Positions 14,384 to 21,591 of a stretch of 37,148 nucleotides of DNA are shown here, piece by piece. The stretch's first letter is position 1. Each line of letters starts with the position of its first letter. The stretch covers positions 1-37,148 of the forward strand of contig CAYNSQ010000005.1 of assembly GCA_964400155.1 (NCBI GenBank), written 5' to 3'. The translations under genes were made by a program, and so were the position numbers. Origin of the DNA: JAYTJL01 sp964400155. GTDB taxonomy: Bacteria; Patescibacteriota; Saccharimonadia; Saccharimonadales; UBA10212. Below the pieces are notes generated by a model, which was given only the letters and a program-made list of their open reading frames with translations, did no database searches and was not told the origin of the DNA.

Positions 14384-14571
14384 TGGTCGGGGATAGAGGA
14401 CTCGGTCACGTTCCGCGACCCCCGAACTTCATCTTTGAAAATACAGCTTTCAAGTGAAGATTCGTTTCCGAAATGCCACTGGCATTTCTCACCTCCTCCC
14501 TCTTCTCGGTCGGTGATGTGATGCTAAATCTTAACCTATGAAAAAGCCTACCATGCGGTGAGCACTTTCAT
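14384..14571 (-). ncRNA. candidate structured RNA ending in a tRNA-Pro 3' copy with CCA
   Basis: Minus-strand region directly downstream of tRNA-Pro. Its last 21 bases (14384-14404) are identical to the tRNA-Pro 3' end including CCA, but the T-stem 5' half is missing. In place of the tRNA body are several hairpins: a perfect 8-bp stem with a 3-base loop (14470-14488), a stem closing at 14427-14431/14455-14459 with an inner 6-bp stem (14435-14440/14448-14453), and 14404-14409/14415-14420. The terminal CCCCGA can pair with upstream TCGGGG (positions 14387-14392 with 14420-14425), mimicking an acceptor stem with free CCA. A full AGGAGGTGAG lies at 14488-14497. An intrinsic terminator follows. 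It could be a decayed tRNA duplication or an att-site remnant. Confidence 0.45.
14450..14485 (-). CDS. possible 11-codon leader peptide behind a perfect Shine-Dalgarno
   Basis: ATG at 14483-14485 opens an 11-residue frame (MPVAFRKRIFT, then TGA). AGGAGGTGAG at 14488-14497 is an exact match to the 16S anti-Shine-Dalgarno, with AGGAGG 6 nt from the ATG, the best site in the window. The ATG itself lies inside the 8-bp hairpin at 14470-14488, so initiation could be controlled by folding. Whether it is translated is unknown. Confidence 0.3.
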   Translation of the reverse strand: MPVAFRKRIFT

Positions 14572-14648
14572 TGGTCGGGGATAGAGGACTCGAACCTCCG
14601 ACCTCGCGGTCCCAAACCGCGCGCGCTAGCCAACTGCGCCAATCCCCG
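14572..14648 (-). tRNA. tRNA-Pro(UGG)
   Basis: Acceptor CGGGGAT/ATCCCCG, anticodon arm CGCGG-TTTGGGA-CCGCG (anticodon UGG), T loop TTCGAGT, A73, encoded CCA. It lies between rny (51 bp upstream) and the structured region that repeats its 3' end. Confidence 0.97.
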
Positions 14649-14657
14649 GAGTCACTT

Positions 14658-14687
14658 AACAGAGGTAATTATATCATAACCTCTGTT
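14658..14687. promoter_or_regulatory. tRNA-Pro promoter inside a 9-bp inverted repeat
   Basis: The minus strand carries TATAAT (14668-14673) followed by TACCTCTGTT, the shared tRNA promoter motif. The complementary half-site ACCTCTGTT (14679-14687) lies on the plus strand, so the -10 box is framed by a perfect inverted repeat (14658-14666/14679-14687, 12-bp spacer). The repeat lies between tRNA-Pro and the rny stop codon and could also be read as a weak hairpin. Confidence 0.6.
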
Positions 14688-14698
14688 GGGTGACTATC

Positions 14699-16213
14699 TT
14701 ATTTGGCGAATTCAATGGCGCGGGTTTCGCGGATGACATTTACCTTAATAGTGCCCGGGTATTGCATAGTGGACTCTATTTTGTTGGCAATATCGCGAGC
14801 CAGTTTGATTGCCTGCAAATCGTCAATTGCTTTAGGCTGTACAAAGACTCTAACTTCGCGTCCAGCTGAGATGGCATAAGCCTTTTCAATCCCTTCAAAA
14901 CCAAGTGCGGTGTTTTCCAAGTCCTTCATACGTTCACTGAAATTCTCAGCACTAATATTTCGAGCACCAGGACGGGCAGCTGAGATAGCGTCGCAGACAC
15001 GAATTATTATTGCCTCTACACTTGTTGCTTCCATATCGTCATGATGCTGTTCTGCGGCTAAAGCAACTTCTTCAGGTGCACCATATTTACGAAGCATTTC
15101 TCCGGATATATGATGGTGTTTGCCCTCAACTTTATGACTAAGTGCTTTACCGATGTCATGGACAAGACCAGCGTACTTGGCGGTTTTTACATTGGCACCA
15201 AGTTGATCAGCAAAAACTCCCGCTAAATGAGCTATTTCAGTACTATGTTTTAGCATATTTTGGCCATAGCTAGTACGGTACTTCAGCTCACCGAGCATAT
15301 GCAAGATTTCTTTTGGAATACCAATTACGCCAACTTCGCGTGCTGCATCTTCTCCGGCCCGCATAACATCTTTCTCAACTTGTTTCTGAGCTTTTTCAAC
15401 TACCTCCTCAATCCTGCCGGGATGCACCCTGCCATCTTTTAGAAGCATTTCCATTGCCTGTCTGGCAACTTCGCGCCTAACCGGGTCAAAACTAGAAAGC
15501 ACAATCATCCCCGGTGTTTCATCGACTAGAATGTCTACACCTGTAGCACGTTGTAAGGCTTGAATATTACGGCCCTCTTTACCAATTATTCTACCTTTCA
15601 TATCTTCATCTTCTAGTTTGATAGATGTAATTGTTCGTTCTGAAGTAACTTCGCTAGCCATACGCTCCATTGCCTCGGCTATCAAAACGCCAGCCTTTTC
15701 TTCAGCATTTTCTTTAGCTTCGTTTTGAAGCTTGACTATCAAACCAAGCAAATCACCTCGAATATCTTTTTCGGTCATTTGCATTAATTTATCTACGGCG
15801 TCAGCTTTGGTAAGTTTGGCAATTTTCTCAAGTTTTTCTTGCTGCTTTGTACGAATATCGCGAATTTCATTTTTTAGTACTTCGACTTCATCTTCAGCCT
15901 TGCGCAAATTTTCAGATCGTCTATCTAGGTCGTCTAATTTTTTATCCATTGCATCTTCACGGTTGATAAGACGCTGCTCTATTTCTTTTAATTCAGACCT
16001 TCTTTTTTGCTCATCTTTGCGTGCTTCTTCGACTCTTTTATCAGCCTCTTCGTTGGCCTTTCGTATTGTTGCTTCGGCTTCTTTTTTTGCTTTAGCTAGT
16101 TCTTTTTTGACATTTTCCTCTGCGCCGGCACTACGTTTACGTGCATAAATCGTCGAACCGCCGGCACCAACAGCAAGGCCGGCTATTGCCAGCACAATAG
16201 TTATTGGATCCAT
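14699..16213 (-). CDS. rny: ribonuclease Y
   Basis: Membrane-anchored endoribonuclease that starts mRNA decay. Domain order: N-terminal TM (residues 4-22), a long charged coiled coil (about 25-190), a KH domain with IIGKEGRNIQALQ (about 208-275), and an HD domain with GLVHDIGKALSH and EQHHDD (about 325-430). The length of 504 residues is standard. AAAGGGG lies 6 nt before the ATG. A promoter candidate at 16432-16461 implies a leader of about 210 nt. tRNA-Pro lies 51 bp downstream with its own promoter. No key residue is missing. Confidence 0.97.
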   Translation of the reverse strand: MDPITIVLAIAGLAVGAGGSTIYARKRSAGAEENVKKELAKAKKEAEATIRKANEEADKRVEEARKDEQKRRSELKEIEQRLINREDAMDKKLDDLDRRSENLRKAEDEVEVLKNEIRDIRTKQQEKLEKIAKLTKADAVDKLMQMTEKDIRGDLLGLIVKLQNEAKENAEEKAGVLIAEAMERMASEVTSERTITSIKLEDEDMKGRIIGKEGRNIQALQRATGVDILVDETPGMIVLSSFDPVRREVARQAMEMLLKDGRVHPGRIEEVVEKAQKQVEKDVMRAGEDAAREVGVIGIPKEILHMLGELKYRTSYGQNMLKHSTEIAHLAGVFADQLGANVKTAKYAGLVHDIGKALSHKVEGKHHHISGEMLRKYGAPEEVALAAEQHHDDMEATSVEAIIIRVCDAISAARPGARNISAENFSERMKDLENTALGFEGIEKAYAISAGREVRVFVQPKAIDDLQAIKLARDIANKIESTMQYPGTIKVNVIRETRAIEFAK

Positions 16214-16431
16214 ATGTTACCCCTTTCTTATAGAGGTGTCTGGTCAGTCTCCTGCCTTAACTTGTCCGAGCGATCACTATCACTTCATTAGCTCAAACGG
16301 TTTTTTACAGAATCAATTAATACCAACCAGTTCTGCTATAAATGTTTTGATATATCTGATTGTAGGACTCCCCTTAGTTCGCTTAGTAGTTGCGAACAAA
16401 AACTCACAAAACTTGGAACATCCTACTTATT

Positions 16432-16461
16432 AATATACGGACAGTTGGTGCATAACGTCAA
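16432..16461 (-). promoter_or_regulatory. candidate rny promoter with a long leader
   Basis: Minus strand: TTGACG (16456-16461), 18-bp spacer, TATATT (16432-16437). The 16214-16475 spacer contains this promoter and about 210 nt of leader with a 6-bp hairpin formed by GTTCGC and GCGAAC. I see no gene in it. Confidence 0.5.
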
Positions 16462-16475
16462 ACAACATTACGCCT

Positions 16476-16898
16476 CTACTTCTTTTGTGTTGTAGTTCTT
16501 GCTTCGGCTCCGTATTGTGGCAATACCAATTTATCATTTTCGCCGTTTTGTAATTTCTTAATGCCAGAAATAATCCAATCTTCACCAGACGTACTGACAA
16601 TTGGAATACTCAAACTGCCTGCTAGTGCATTAGCAACACTTATGCCAATCCGTAGACCGGTAAAACTTCCGGGACCGCTATAGACGACAATACCCTGAAG
16701 GTCTTCTAAAGATATGTTTTGCAGGCCCGCCCTCCGAAGCCTTGGCGAAGGAGGGTTAAGTATCTCAGCCAACTTAACATGGATGGTTTCCGCCAACCTT
16801 AAATGAGCCTCCCATTTTTCATAAACTAGTTGTTTATTATTTTCAAATATACCTACTTCTGCCCTGGGTTTGTCTGTTCTCAAGACTAAGATTTTCAT
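16476..16898 (-). CDS. tsaB: short TsaB (t6A37 biosynthesis)
   Basis: Partner of TsaD in making threonylcarbamoyl-adenosine at position 37 of ANN-decoding tRNAs. The ASKHA signature SGPGSFTGLRIGISVANALAG sits at about residues 74-94. The protein has 140 residues against about 230 in E. coli and keeps only the N-terminal lobe; I recall short TsaB forms in other CPR genomes. Residues about 49-58 (PPSPRLRRAG) come from a palindromic repeat (16730-16755) inserted in frame. The ATG overlaps the tsaE stop by 4 bp, indicating coupling. Confidence 0.9.
   Translation of the reverse strand: MKILVLRTDKPRAEVGIFENNKQLVYEKWEAHLRLAETIHVKLAEILNPPSPRLRRAGLQNISLEDLQGIVVYSGPGSFTGLRIGISVANALAGSLSIPIVSTSGEDWIISGIKKLQNGENDKLVLPQYGAEARTTTQKK
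16730..16755. repeat. intragenic palindrome inside tsaB
   Basis: The plus strand reads CCCTCC-gaa-GCC-TT-GGC-gaa-GGAGGG, a symmetric hairpin with an internal GAA/GAA loop. It encodes PPSPRLRRAG in tsaB, a peptide string I recall in many unrelated CPR proteins, which suggests a dispersed repeat that enters coding sequence in frame. Confidence 0.75.
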
Positions 16899-17380
16899 GG
16901 TTTTGGCTCTGTCAGTTTAGTTTCAAATTCTTTAACAAGACCAGCTTTTTTTTCAGTATAAGTTATAGTTATTTTTCTTTCATTTGGATTTAACTCAGCT
17001 GGAACAAACTCAATATATATTGCGTCATCGGGTAGAATATCTTTAACAATTTCCGACCACTCTATGACCGTTACGACATCATCAGTATTTACTGATTCTT
17101 CAACTTGGTCCATTAAGACACCGGCATCGGCAAGCCTATAAAAATCATAGTGGTGGATTTCTAACTTGTCAGAATTATAAATTTTACTCAGTGTAAAAGT
17201 CGGACTAGCAACTCTGTCTTTACTGCCTATTCCTCTGGCCAGACCTTTGACAAAGGTTGTTTTACCTCCTCCAAGATCAGCCGACAGAATTATAACTTCA
17301 TGTCCCTTCAGCAAACTGCCTAGTACCTCTCCGATGTGTTCGGTGTCGGCGGTATCTGTAGAGTAAATTTGCAATATCAT
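16895..17380 (-). CDS. tsaE: TsaE, ATPase for t6A37 tRNA modification
   Basis: P-loop ATPase that drives TsaB-TsaD in t6A synthesis. Visible: SADLGGGKTTFVKGLARGIG (Walker A, with Gly-Gly in place of Gly-Ala), SPTFTL, HHYDFYRL and VIEWSE. I place the start at the ATG at 17380 because it gives the usual short N-terminus (about 24 residues before the P-loop strand) and the smallest overlap. In-frame ATGs at 17392 and 17401 exist. The gene overlaps the 3' end of the lamin-tail gene by 83 bp in another frame and ends in a 4-bp overlap with tsaB. Confidence 0.93.
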   Translation of the reverse strand: MILQIYSTDTADTEHIGEVLGSLLKGHEVIILSADLGGGKTTFVKGLARGIGSKDRVASPTFTLSKIYNSDKLEIHHYDFYRLADAGVLMDQVEESVNTDDVVTVIEWSEIVKDILPDDAIYIEFVPAELNPNERKITITYTEKKAGLVKEFETKLTEPKP

Positions 17381-18680
17381 TTCGGTACTCATAACAGGCA
17401 TATAGTACGGCCAAGCCTGCCACTACCGCAAGCACAAGCGGATGAAGCAGACTGCTTTGATTTGATGGTGGTGCGAAAGATGAAGCAGCCAGGTTATCGT
17501 TTGATGATGAAACTGTTTTCTTTGATAGCTTACTACTGGCTACTTTTGCCTTAGTGATTTTTGAAGCATTGGTTTTTTTAGTGAATGCAATGACTGGAGT
17601 AATTATTATGTTAGCACTGTTAGGTGTAGCTGTTGTGGTCCACTGCCACAGACCATCCGCATAGACCCAAGCTTGACCATCCTTGGCATTTTGGTAAATA
17701 TCAGTCTCTGTAAGTAAATTGTTGTTTGGATCTAAAAGAGCAGCCTGACCTTCGCTGTTGGAAAGTACTATGCCGGTTTGTGGAGCATAAAACGCTCTGA
17801 ATTCATGTGGCTGAAGTACAAACTGACCTGTAGGAAAAGTATAGTTATGATAGGTAGACGAACCAGTCCGAAGGACATAGCCACTTAAATCAAAATTGGT
17901 ATCGTTTGGGTTGTAAAGTTCTATAAATTCATCAGTTGCATCTGTTTGTGGCGAGGCAGGGTTGGGTAACAGCTCTGAAATTTGCGGTGCATTCAAACCC
18001 TGATTAGCGACCGGTTCGGTGATTTCATTGGTGGAGGCACCAAGAACCACTGATGGAGGAGAAGAATTTATTCTATTCAAAGTTGCTGGAGTTGAGGTTG
18101 AGGTAGACACAGCCGTACCTACTGCTGTGCAACCTATCGGCAACGATGAACTCAGCCATCCGTTTGCACTACGATACCAGATAGGTGCTGATGTACTAGA
18201 GACTCCTTTGATGTCCACATTATCAGTAGTCTTAGAGCTCCAACTTACTTGGTCTTCGCTTTTATATGACACCATGCCACTAGATTGGCTAACTCCAACT
18301 ACCTGCAGTAAACCAGCACTATCTTTGAGACTGAATGATAGTTTTGAGACCCATACTTGACCACAATTGGCAGCGGCTCCGACTGCTAAGAGAATTTCTT
18401 GGTTGGGCTGGAGTATTACTGCCGGTAATTGTTGCGAACTGTTAGAAACACCACCGACTGAAAGATTGAATTCGTTATAATACTGCAACCAGAAATTACC
18501 GAGATTTAAGTTGCTTGAGGTTGCGTTATGTAAAACAACAAATTCATCACCTGTTATTTTTATTTGTGTGATCTGCAACTCTTTGGCCATAGGACTATCC
18601 GCCAAACTTTTAACCGACACCACACTATTAGAGACCACCAGTAGAAGCATAAGAAATATTACTATGCAATATTTTCTCAT
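17298..18680 (-). CDS. surface protein with two lamin-tail domains
   Basis: A 460-residue exported protein. Signal peptide at about residues 1-27; first lamin-tail-like domain about 35-150 (ITQIKITGDEFVVLHN...); second, clearer one about 231-345 (ISELLPNPASPQTDATDEFIELYN-type start, DLSGYVLR, TPNSAN end); a Ser/Lys-rich stretch about 360-410; one TM segment about 413-432; and a short strongly basic tail. The bacterial lamin-tail domain is an Ig-like fold on many secreted proteins with no fixed activity. The basic tail places the C-terminus in the cytoplasm. Transcription would start about 2 nt before the ATG. Confidence 0.85.
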   Translation of the reverse strand: MRKYCIVIFLMLLLVVSNSVVSVKSLADSPMAKELQITQIKITGDEFVVLHNATSSNLNLGNFWLQYYNEFNLSVGGVSNSSQQLPAVILQPNQEILLAVGAAANCGQVWVSKLSFSLKDSAGLLQVVGVSQSSGMVSYKSEDQVSWSSKTTDNVDIKGVSSTSAPIWYRSANGWLSSSLPIGCTAVGTAVSTSTSTPATLNRINSSPPSVVLGASTNEITEPVANQGLNAPQISELLPNPASPQTDATDEFIELYNPNDTNFDLSGYVLRTGSSTYHNYTFPTGQFVLQPHEFRAFYAPQTGIVLSNSEGQAALLDPNNNLLTETDIYQNAKDGQAWVYADGLWQWTTTATPNSANIIITPVIAFTKKTNASKITKAKVASSKLSKKTVSSSNDNLAASSFAPPSNQSSLLHPLVLAVVAGLAVLYACYEYRNDIANLLYRYRRHRTHRRGTRQFAEGT

Positions 18681-18688
18681 TTAGCCCA

Positions 18689-18694
18689 ATTATA
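18689..18694 (-). promoter_or_regulatory. -10 box of the lamin-tail gene, near-leaderless
   Basis: A perfect TATAAT on the minus strand with TTGTTA 16 bp upstream. The ATG at 18680 lies 9 nt beyond the box, leaving about 2 nt of leader. Confidence 0.7.
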
Positions 18695-18773
18695 GGCCTG
18701 GTGGTCTCAATAACAAGTGCTTGAGTTTATATCCTCTGTTGTATTTTTTGACTAAATAACAGGGAATTCGCGC

Positions 18774-18779
18774 TATAAT
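18774..18779 (+). promoter_or_regulatory. -10 box of the PRC-barrel gene, near-leaderless
   Basis: A perfect TATAAT on the plus strand; the nearest -35-like TTGACT (18748-18753) has a long 20-bp spacer. The ATG at 18789 is 10 nt past the box, so the leader would be about 3 nt. The spacer also contains TATATCCTCTGTTG (18729-18742), resembling the tRNA promoter motif without a tRNA. Confidence 0.6.
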
Positions 18780-18788
18780 TAATATAGA

Positions 18789-19313
18789 ATGCTAATGCTA
18801 AGCAATACTCTTAGAAACAAACCCATCCTCAGCCTCCGAAGCGGGGGAGCTATAGCAACAGCAGTTGATGTTGTAATAGATCCTAACAATTTGAAGATAA
18901 TCGGCTGGTGGTGTTCCAGTCCTCAATATCCGGGTGATTCTGTTTTACTTGCTGATGATGTTCGTGAAATGCTGCCAAATGGTTTGGCGGTAGATGACGA
19001 GTCAGCTATCTCAGCGACTGCTGATTTAGTTAGACACCGAGAAATTTTACAAATTAAATTTAGCTTAATAGGTAAATTAGTTAAAACCAAACATCACAAG
19101 CTGGGCAAAGTGAGTGATTTTACTTATGACGAAGGCATGTTTGTCCAAAAACTTTACGTTACCAAACCGCTTACCAAAGTCTTTGCTACTGAAGATACTT
19201 TGCTAATTTCAAGATCCCAAATATTAGAAGTTACGGATAGTTACATTTTGGTCGACGAAGCTGACAGCCGAGAAACATCTGCTTCAGCCGTTGCAGTGCC
19301 AGCTACAAATTAA
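18789..19313 (+). CDS. PRC-barrel domain protein
   Basis: A 174-residue cytoplasmic protein. Residues about 8-75 (LSLRSGGAIATAVDVVIDPNN...) form a PRC barrel, and residues about 90-155 (GKLVKTKHHKLGKVSDFTYD...) look like a second one. PRC barrels occur in RimM and photosynthetic reaction centre H subunits and generally bind RNA or protein; no specific role can be read here. Transcribed divergently from the lamin-tail gene. A terminator-like hairpin separates it from recX. Confidence 0.8.
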   Translation: MLMLSNTLRNKPILSLRSGGAIATAVDVVIDPNNLKIIGWWCSSPQYPGDSVLLADDVREMLPNGLAVDDESAISATADLVRHREILQIKFSLIGKLVKTKHHKLGKVSDFTYDEGMFVQKLYVTKPLTKVFATEDTLLISRSQILEVTDSYILVDEADSRETSASAVAVPATN

Positions 19314-19323
19314 TAGTAATATT

Positions 19324-19345
19324 AATACTTAACAGGTCAAGTATT
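19324..19345. terminator. hairpin between the PRC-barrel gene and recX
   Basis: A 7-bp stem (19324-19330 with 19339-19345) is followed on the plus strand by TTATTTA. Stem sequence, downstream tract and a nearby GCAGGG are shared with the murB-glyA terminator at 2115-2140, so the two look like copies of one element. Confidence 0.55.
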
Positions 19346-19364
19346 TATTTACCAAGCAGGGAAG

Positions 19365-19967
19365 TCATTGAATATTTTCTAGTGCTTCTTTTACAAGCGA
19401 GTAACTAAAGCCTTGGCTAACCAGGTATTGTTTTAATTTTTGTGGATCGGCAACGTAACGAGAATTATTTTTCTTCTTCTCTATTAGCATTTTCAGACGG
19501 TCAACTTCGCTACTGGTTGATTCGCTCAAAACTCCAGTAATCACTTCCCTGCTAATACCCTTGCTTGAAAGCTCGGCACTAATGGCTCGGTTGCTCTTAC
19601 CCTTACGCTGACGAAGCTCAACCAACCACTTGGCATATGCGGTGTCGTTCACATATTTTTTTGAGTTGAACTCCAAAACAAGATTTTCACTTAATTCCGG
19701 GTCGGCTTTTTTCCTATATAAATAGTCCCTGAGTTCTTTTGTTGAATGCGGCCTGTTGAGTAGCCATTCAAGTGCCCGTGCTCTTAATTTGCCATCGGCG
19801 GAGAGTTTTTCAAATTTTTTAAGATTAGCTGATGACAGTTCATCACCTTTTTTGATTTTGGTATCAGCTAACTGATCAATCGTCAGAGAGAAGCCGTACT
19901 TACCGTCTAAATAGACACTTACCCTTTCCGGATTTTTTACCTGAGATCTTATTAAAGTAATTTTCAT
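19365..19967 (-). CDS. recX: RecX regulatory protein
   Basis: Small all-helical protein that binds the RecA filament and limits its activity. Three-helix RecX repeats are visible: ALEWLLNRPHSTKELRDYL, then KYVNDTAYAKWLVELRQRKGKSNRAISAEL, and a C-terminal repeat ending KQYLVSQGFSYSLVKEAL. The N-terminal beta segment (VSVYLDGKYGFSL) is typical. I start at the ATG at 19967, which forms an ATGA overlap with the previous stop, rather than at the in-frame TTG at 19973. It is encoded downstream of recA in the same direction, the usual arrangement, with one membrane gene between. Confidence 0.93.
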   Translation of the reverse strand: MKITLIRSQVKNPERVSVYLDGKYGFSLTIDQLADTKIKKGDELSSANLKKFEKLSADGKLRARALEWLLNRPHSTKELRDYLYRKKADPELSENLVLEFNSKKYVNDTAYAKWLVELRQRKGKSNRAISAELSSKGISREVITGVLSESTSSEVDRLKMLIEKKKNNSRYVADPQKLKQYLVSQGFSYSLVKEALENIQ

Positions 19968-20422
19968 TGCCAATAGTTAACCAATATAACCATGCCAAAA
20001 AGCACAACTATAACCTCGCTAACATAGCCCCAGGGTTTTTCGCACCATTGTATTCGTATGTGGATTGGGGCAATAAAACTCCTTGGTGGTTTTTTGTTAC
20101 GAAGTTCATAGAACAAAAATGCAAATAGCCACTCTAGGTCAGGCGAGCATGCTAAAAGTGCTGCCACGAACACATAAAGGGGGACTCCAAGATAGAATAG
20201 AATTCCAAAAAAGCAAATCAATAGAATTGGGTCTGTAATACCAACAAACTTTCCAGATTTCGTTTTTAGAGCTGCTCCAAAACCCTCGTGTCCGGGAACT
20301 CCATAATGAGGGATGGCATCAGTTACAAAGTGCGATAAGAACGCTAAGGGCAACGCTATTTCTGGGCGCTTAATAGCAGTAGCAATAAGCGCTCCTATCG
20401 TAGCGTGGCTAGTTGCGGTCAT
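19964..20422 (-). CDS. DUF457-like metal-dependent membrane hydrolase
   Basis: A 152-residue protein with three or four TM segments. His-rich marks at the start (TSHATIGAL, then LAFLSHFVTDAIPHYG) match the DUF457/YdjM-type membrane hydrolase family, in which these His and Asp residues are thought to bind metal. Further charged residues (SPDLEWL) fit the same pattern. Substrate unknown. It sits 4 bp after recA and overlaps recX by 4 bp, so the three form one transcript; the recombination link may be transcriptional only. Confidence 0.75.
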   Translation of the reverse strand: MTATSHATIGALIATAIKRPEIALPLAFLSHFVTDAIPHYGVPGHEGFGAALKTKSGKFVGITDPILLICFFGILFYLGVPLYVFVAALLACSPDLEWLFAFLFYELRNKKPPRSFIAPIHIRIQWCEKPWGYVSEVIVVLFGMVILVNYWQ

Positions 20423-20426
20423 GTTT

Positions 20427-21455
20427 TTATTCTACTTTAGATGCTGCTTCGCGTGTTTTTTTGGCTATCTCATCAAATATCTTGGGATTTTCAGCTAAAT
20501 AAGCTTTTGCGGCTTCGCGGCCTTGAGCGATTTTTTGACCTTCGTACTCATACCACGCTCCACTTTTTTGAACTATCTCGTTATCTGCGGCCAAATCTAT
20601 CAAGTCACCCTCCCTGCTAATGCCTTGGTTGTACATTATATCAAATTCAGCCTCTCTAAATGGCGGAGCAATTTTATTTTTAACCACTTTTACTCTTACG
20701 TGGTTGCCTATAATTGCTTCTCCTGTTTTGATTTGAGAAATTCGACGAATGTCCATACGAACTGAGGAATAGAATTTAAGCGCTTGGCCACCGGTAGTTG
20801 TTTCTGGATTTCCAAACATAACTCCAATTTTCATACGCAATTGGTTAACGAAGATAACAGTACACTTGGTGCGACTAATAACTCCTGTAAGTTTGCGCAA
20901 AGCCTGACTCATTAGCCTTGCTTGCAGACCCATGTGAGCATCACCCATATCCCCTTCAATTTCAGCTTGTGGCACCAGGGCGGCAACTGAGTCAATGACT
21001 ACAATATCCACGGCATTACTTCGTACTAATGTTTCTAAGATTTCTAGTGCTTGCTCTCCGCTGTCTGGTTGAGAAATGAGCAAATCCTCTGTGTTGACGC
21101 CAAGTCTTTTTGCATAAGCCGGATCAAGTGCATGTTCGGCGTCAATATATGCGGCTGTACCTCCGGCTTTTTGAACTTCTGCAACCGCGTGCAAACAGAC
21201 AGTTGTTTTGCCGGAACTTTCCGGACCATAAATTTCTATTATTCTTCCTTTTGGTATACCCCCGCCTAGTGCAAGATCCAGGCTAAGACTACCCGTAGGA
21301 ATCATCTCCACGTCAATTTTGTGAGCCTCTCCAAGACGCATGATTGAGCCCTTGCCAAATTGTTTTTCTATTTGGTCAACCGCCAGCTGCAAAGCTTGGC
21401 CCTTACCAGCAGATGTATCTTGAACTGTTTTTGCTTCCTTATCTTTTTTCGCCAT
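20427..21455 (-). CDS. recA: RecA recombinase
   Basis: DNA-dependent ATPase for strand exchange and SOS induction. Walker A GPESSGKTT at residues 77-85, TAAYIDAEHALDP, LLISQPDSGEQALEI, VVIDSVAALVP (Walker B), loop L1/L2 blocks (MGLQARLMSQALRKLTG, NQLRMKIGVMFGNPETTTGG) and the C-terminal domain are all intact. The length of 342 residues is standard. AAGGAG lies 6 nt before the ATG. The DUF457-like gene and recX follow. Confidence 0.99.
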   Translation of the reverse strand: MAKKDKEAKTVQDTSAGKGQALQLAVDQIEKQFGKGSIMRLGEAHKIDVEMIPTGSLSLDLALGGGIPKGRIIEIYGPESSGKTTVCLHAVAEVQKAGGTAAYIDAEHALDPAYAKRLGVNTEDLLISQPDSGEQALEILETLVRSNAVDIVVIDSVAALVPQAEIEGDMGDAHMGLQARLMSQALRKLTGVISRTKCTVIFVNQLRMKIGVMFGNPETTTGGQALKFYSSVRMDIRRISQIKTGEAIIGNHVRVKVVKNKIAPPFREAEFDIMYNQGISREGDLIDLAADNEIVQKSGAWYEYEGQKIAQGREAAKAYLAENPKIFDEIAKKTREAASKVE

Positions 21456-21579
21456 ACGCTTCTCCTTAACCCCTAACTATCAACTAAATGTACCCCAAGT
21501 ATAGCAAGCTGGAAGTCTAGAAAAAGTGGTTGAGCTAATTTTTGCTAAAGATATATAGCGATTAGCAGTAGTTTACCGC

Positions 21580-21585
21580 TATACT
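21580..21585 (+). promoter_or_regulatory. -10 box of pilB, leaderless
   Basis: TATACT ends at 21585 and the ATG starts at 21592, exactly where transcription is expected to begin. There is no Shine-Dalgarno site and the -35 is weak. Confidence 0.5.
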
Positions 21586-21591
21586 AAGCAT

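Noticed and set aside
14481..14505. 16S rRNA 3' end on the plus strand (CACCTCCT)
   Set aside because: Only the anti-SD octamer and a few scattered bases match; no 16S helix sequence precedes it.
14384..14648. Integrated element with att sites at tRNA-Pro
   Set aside because: The 21-bp direct repeat fits an att site, but only 188 bp separate the copies and no integrase or cargo is present; at most a remnant.
15732..16148. 138-residue open frame antisense to rny
   Set aside because: Mirrors the coiled-coil codons of RNase Y; low-complexity Ser/Phe/Leu peptide.
16236..16433. 65-residue open frame in the rny leader region, opposite strand
   Set aside because: GTG start without ribosome site, no recognisable composition or family, overlaps the likely rny leader.
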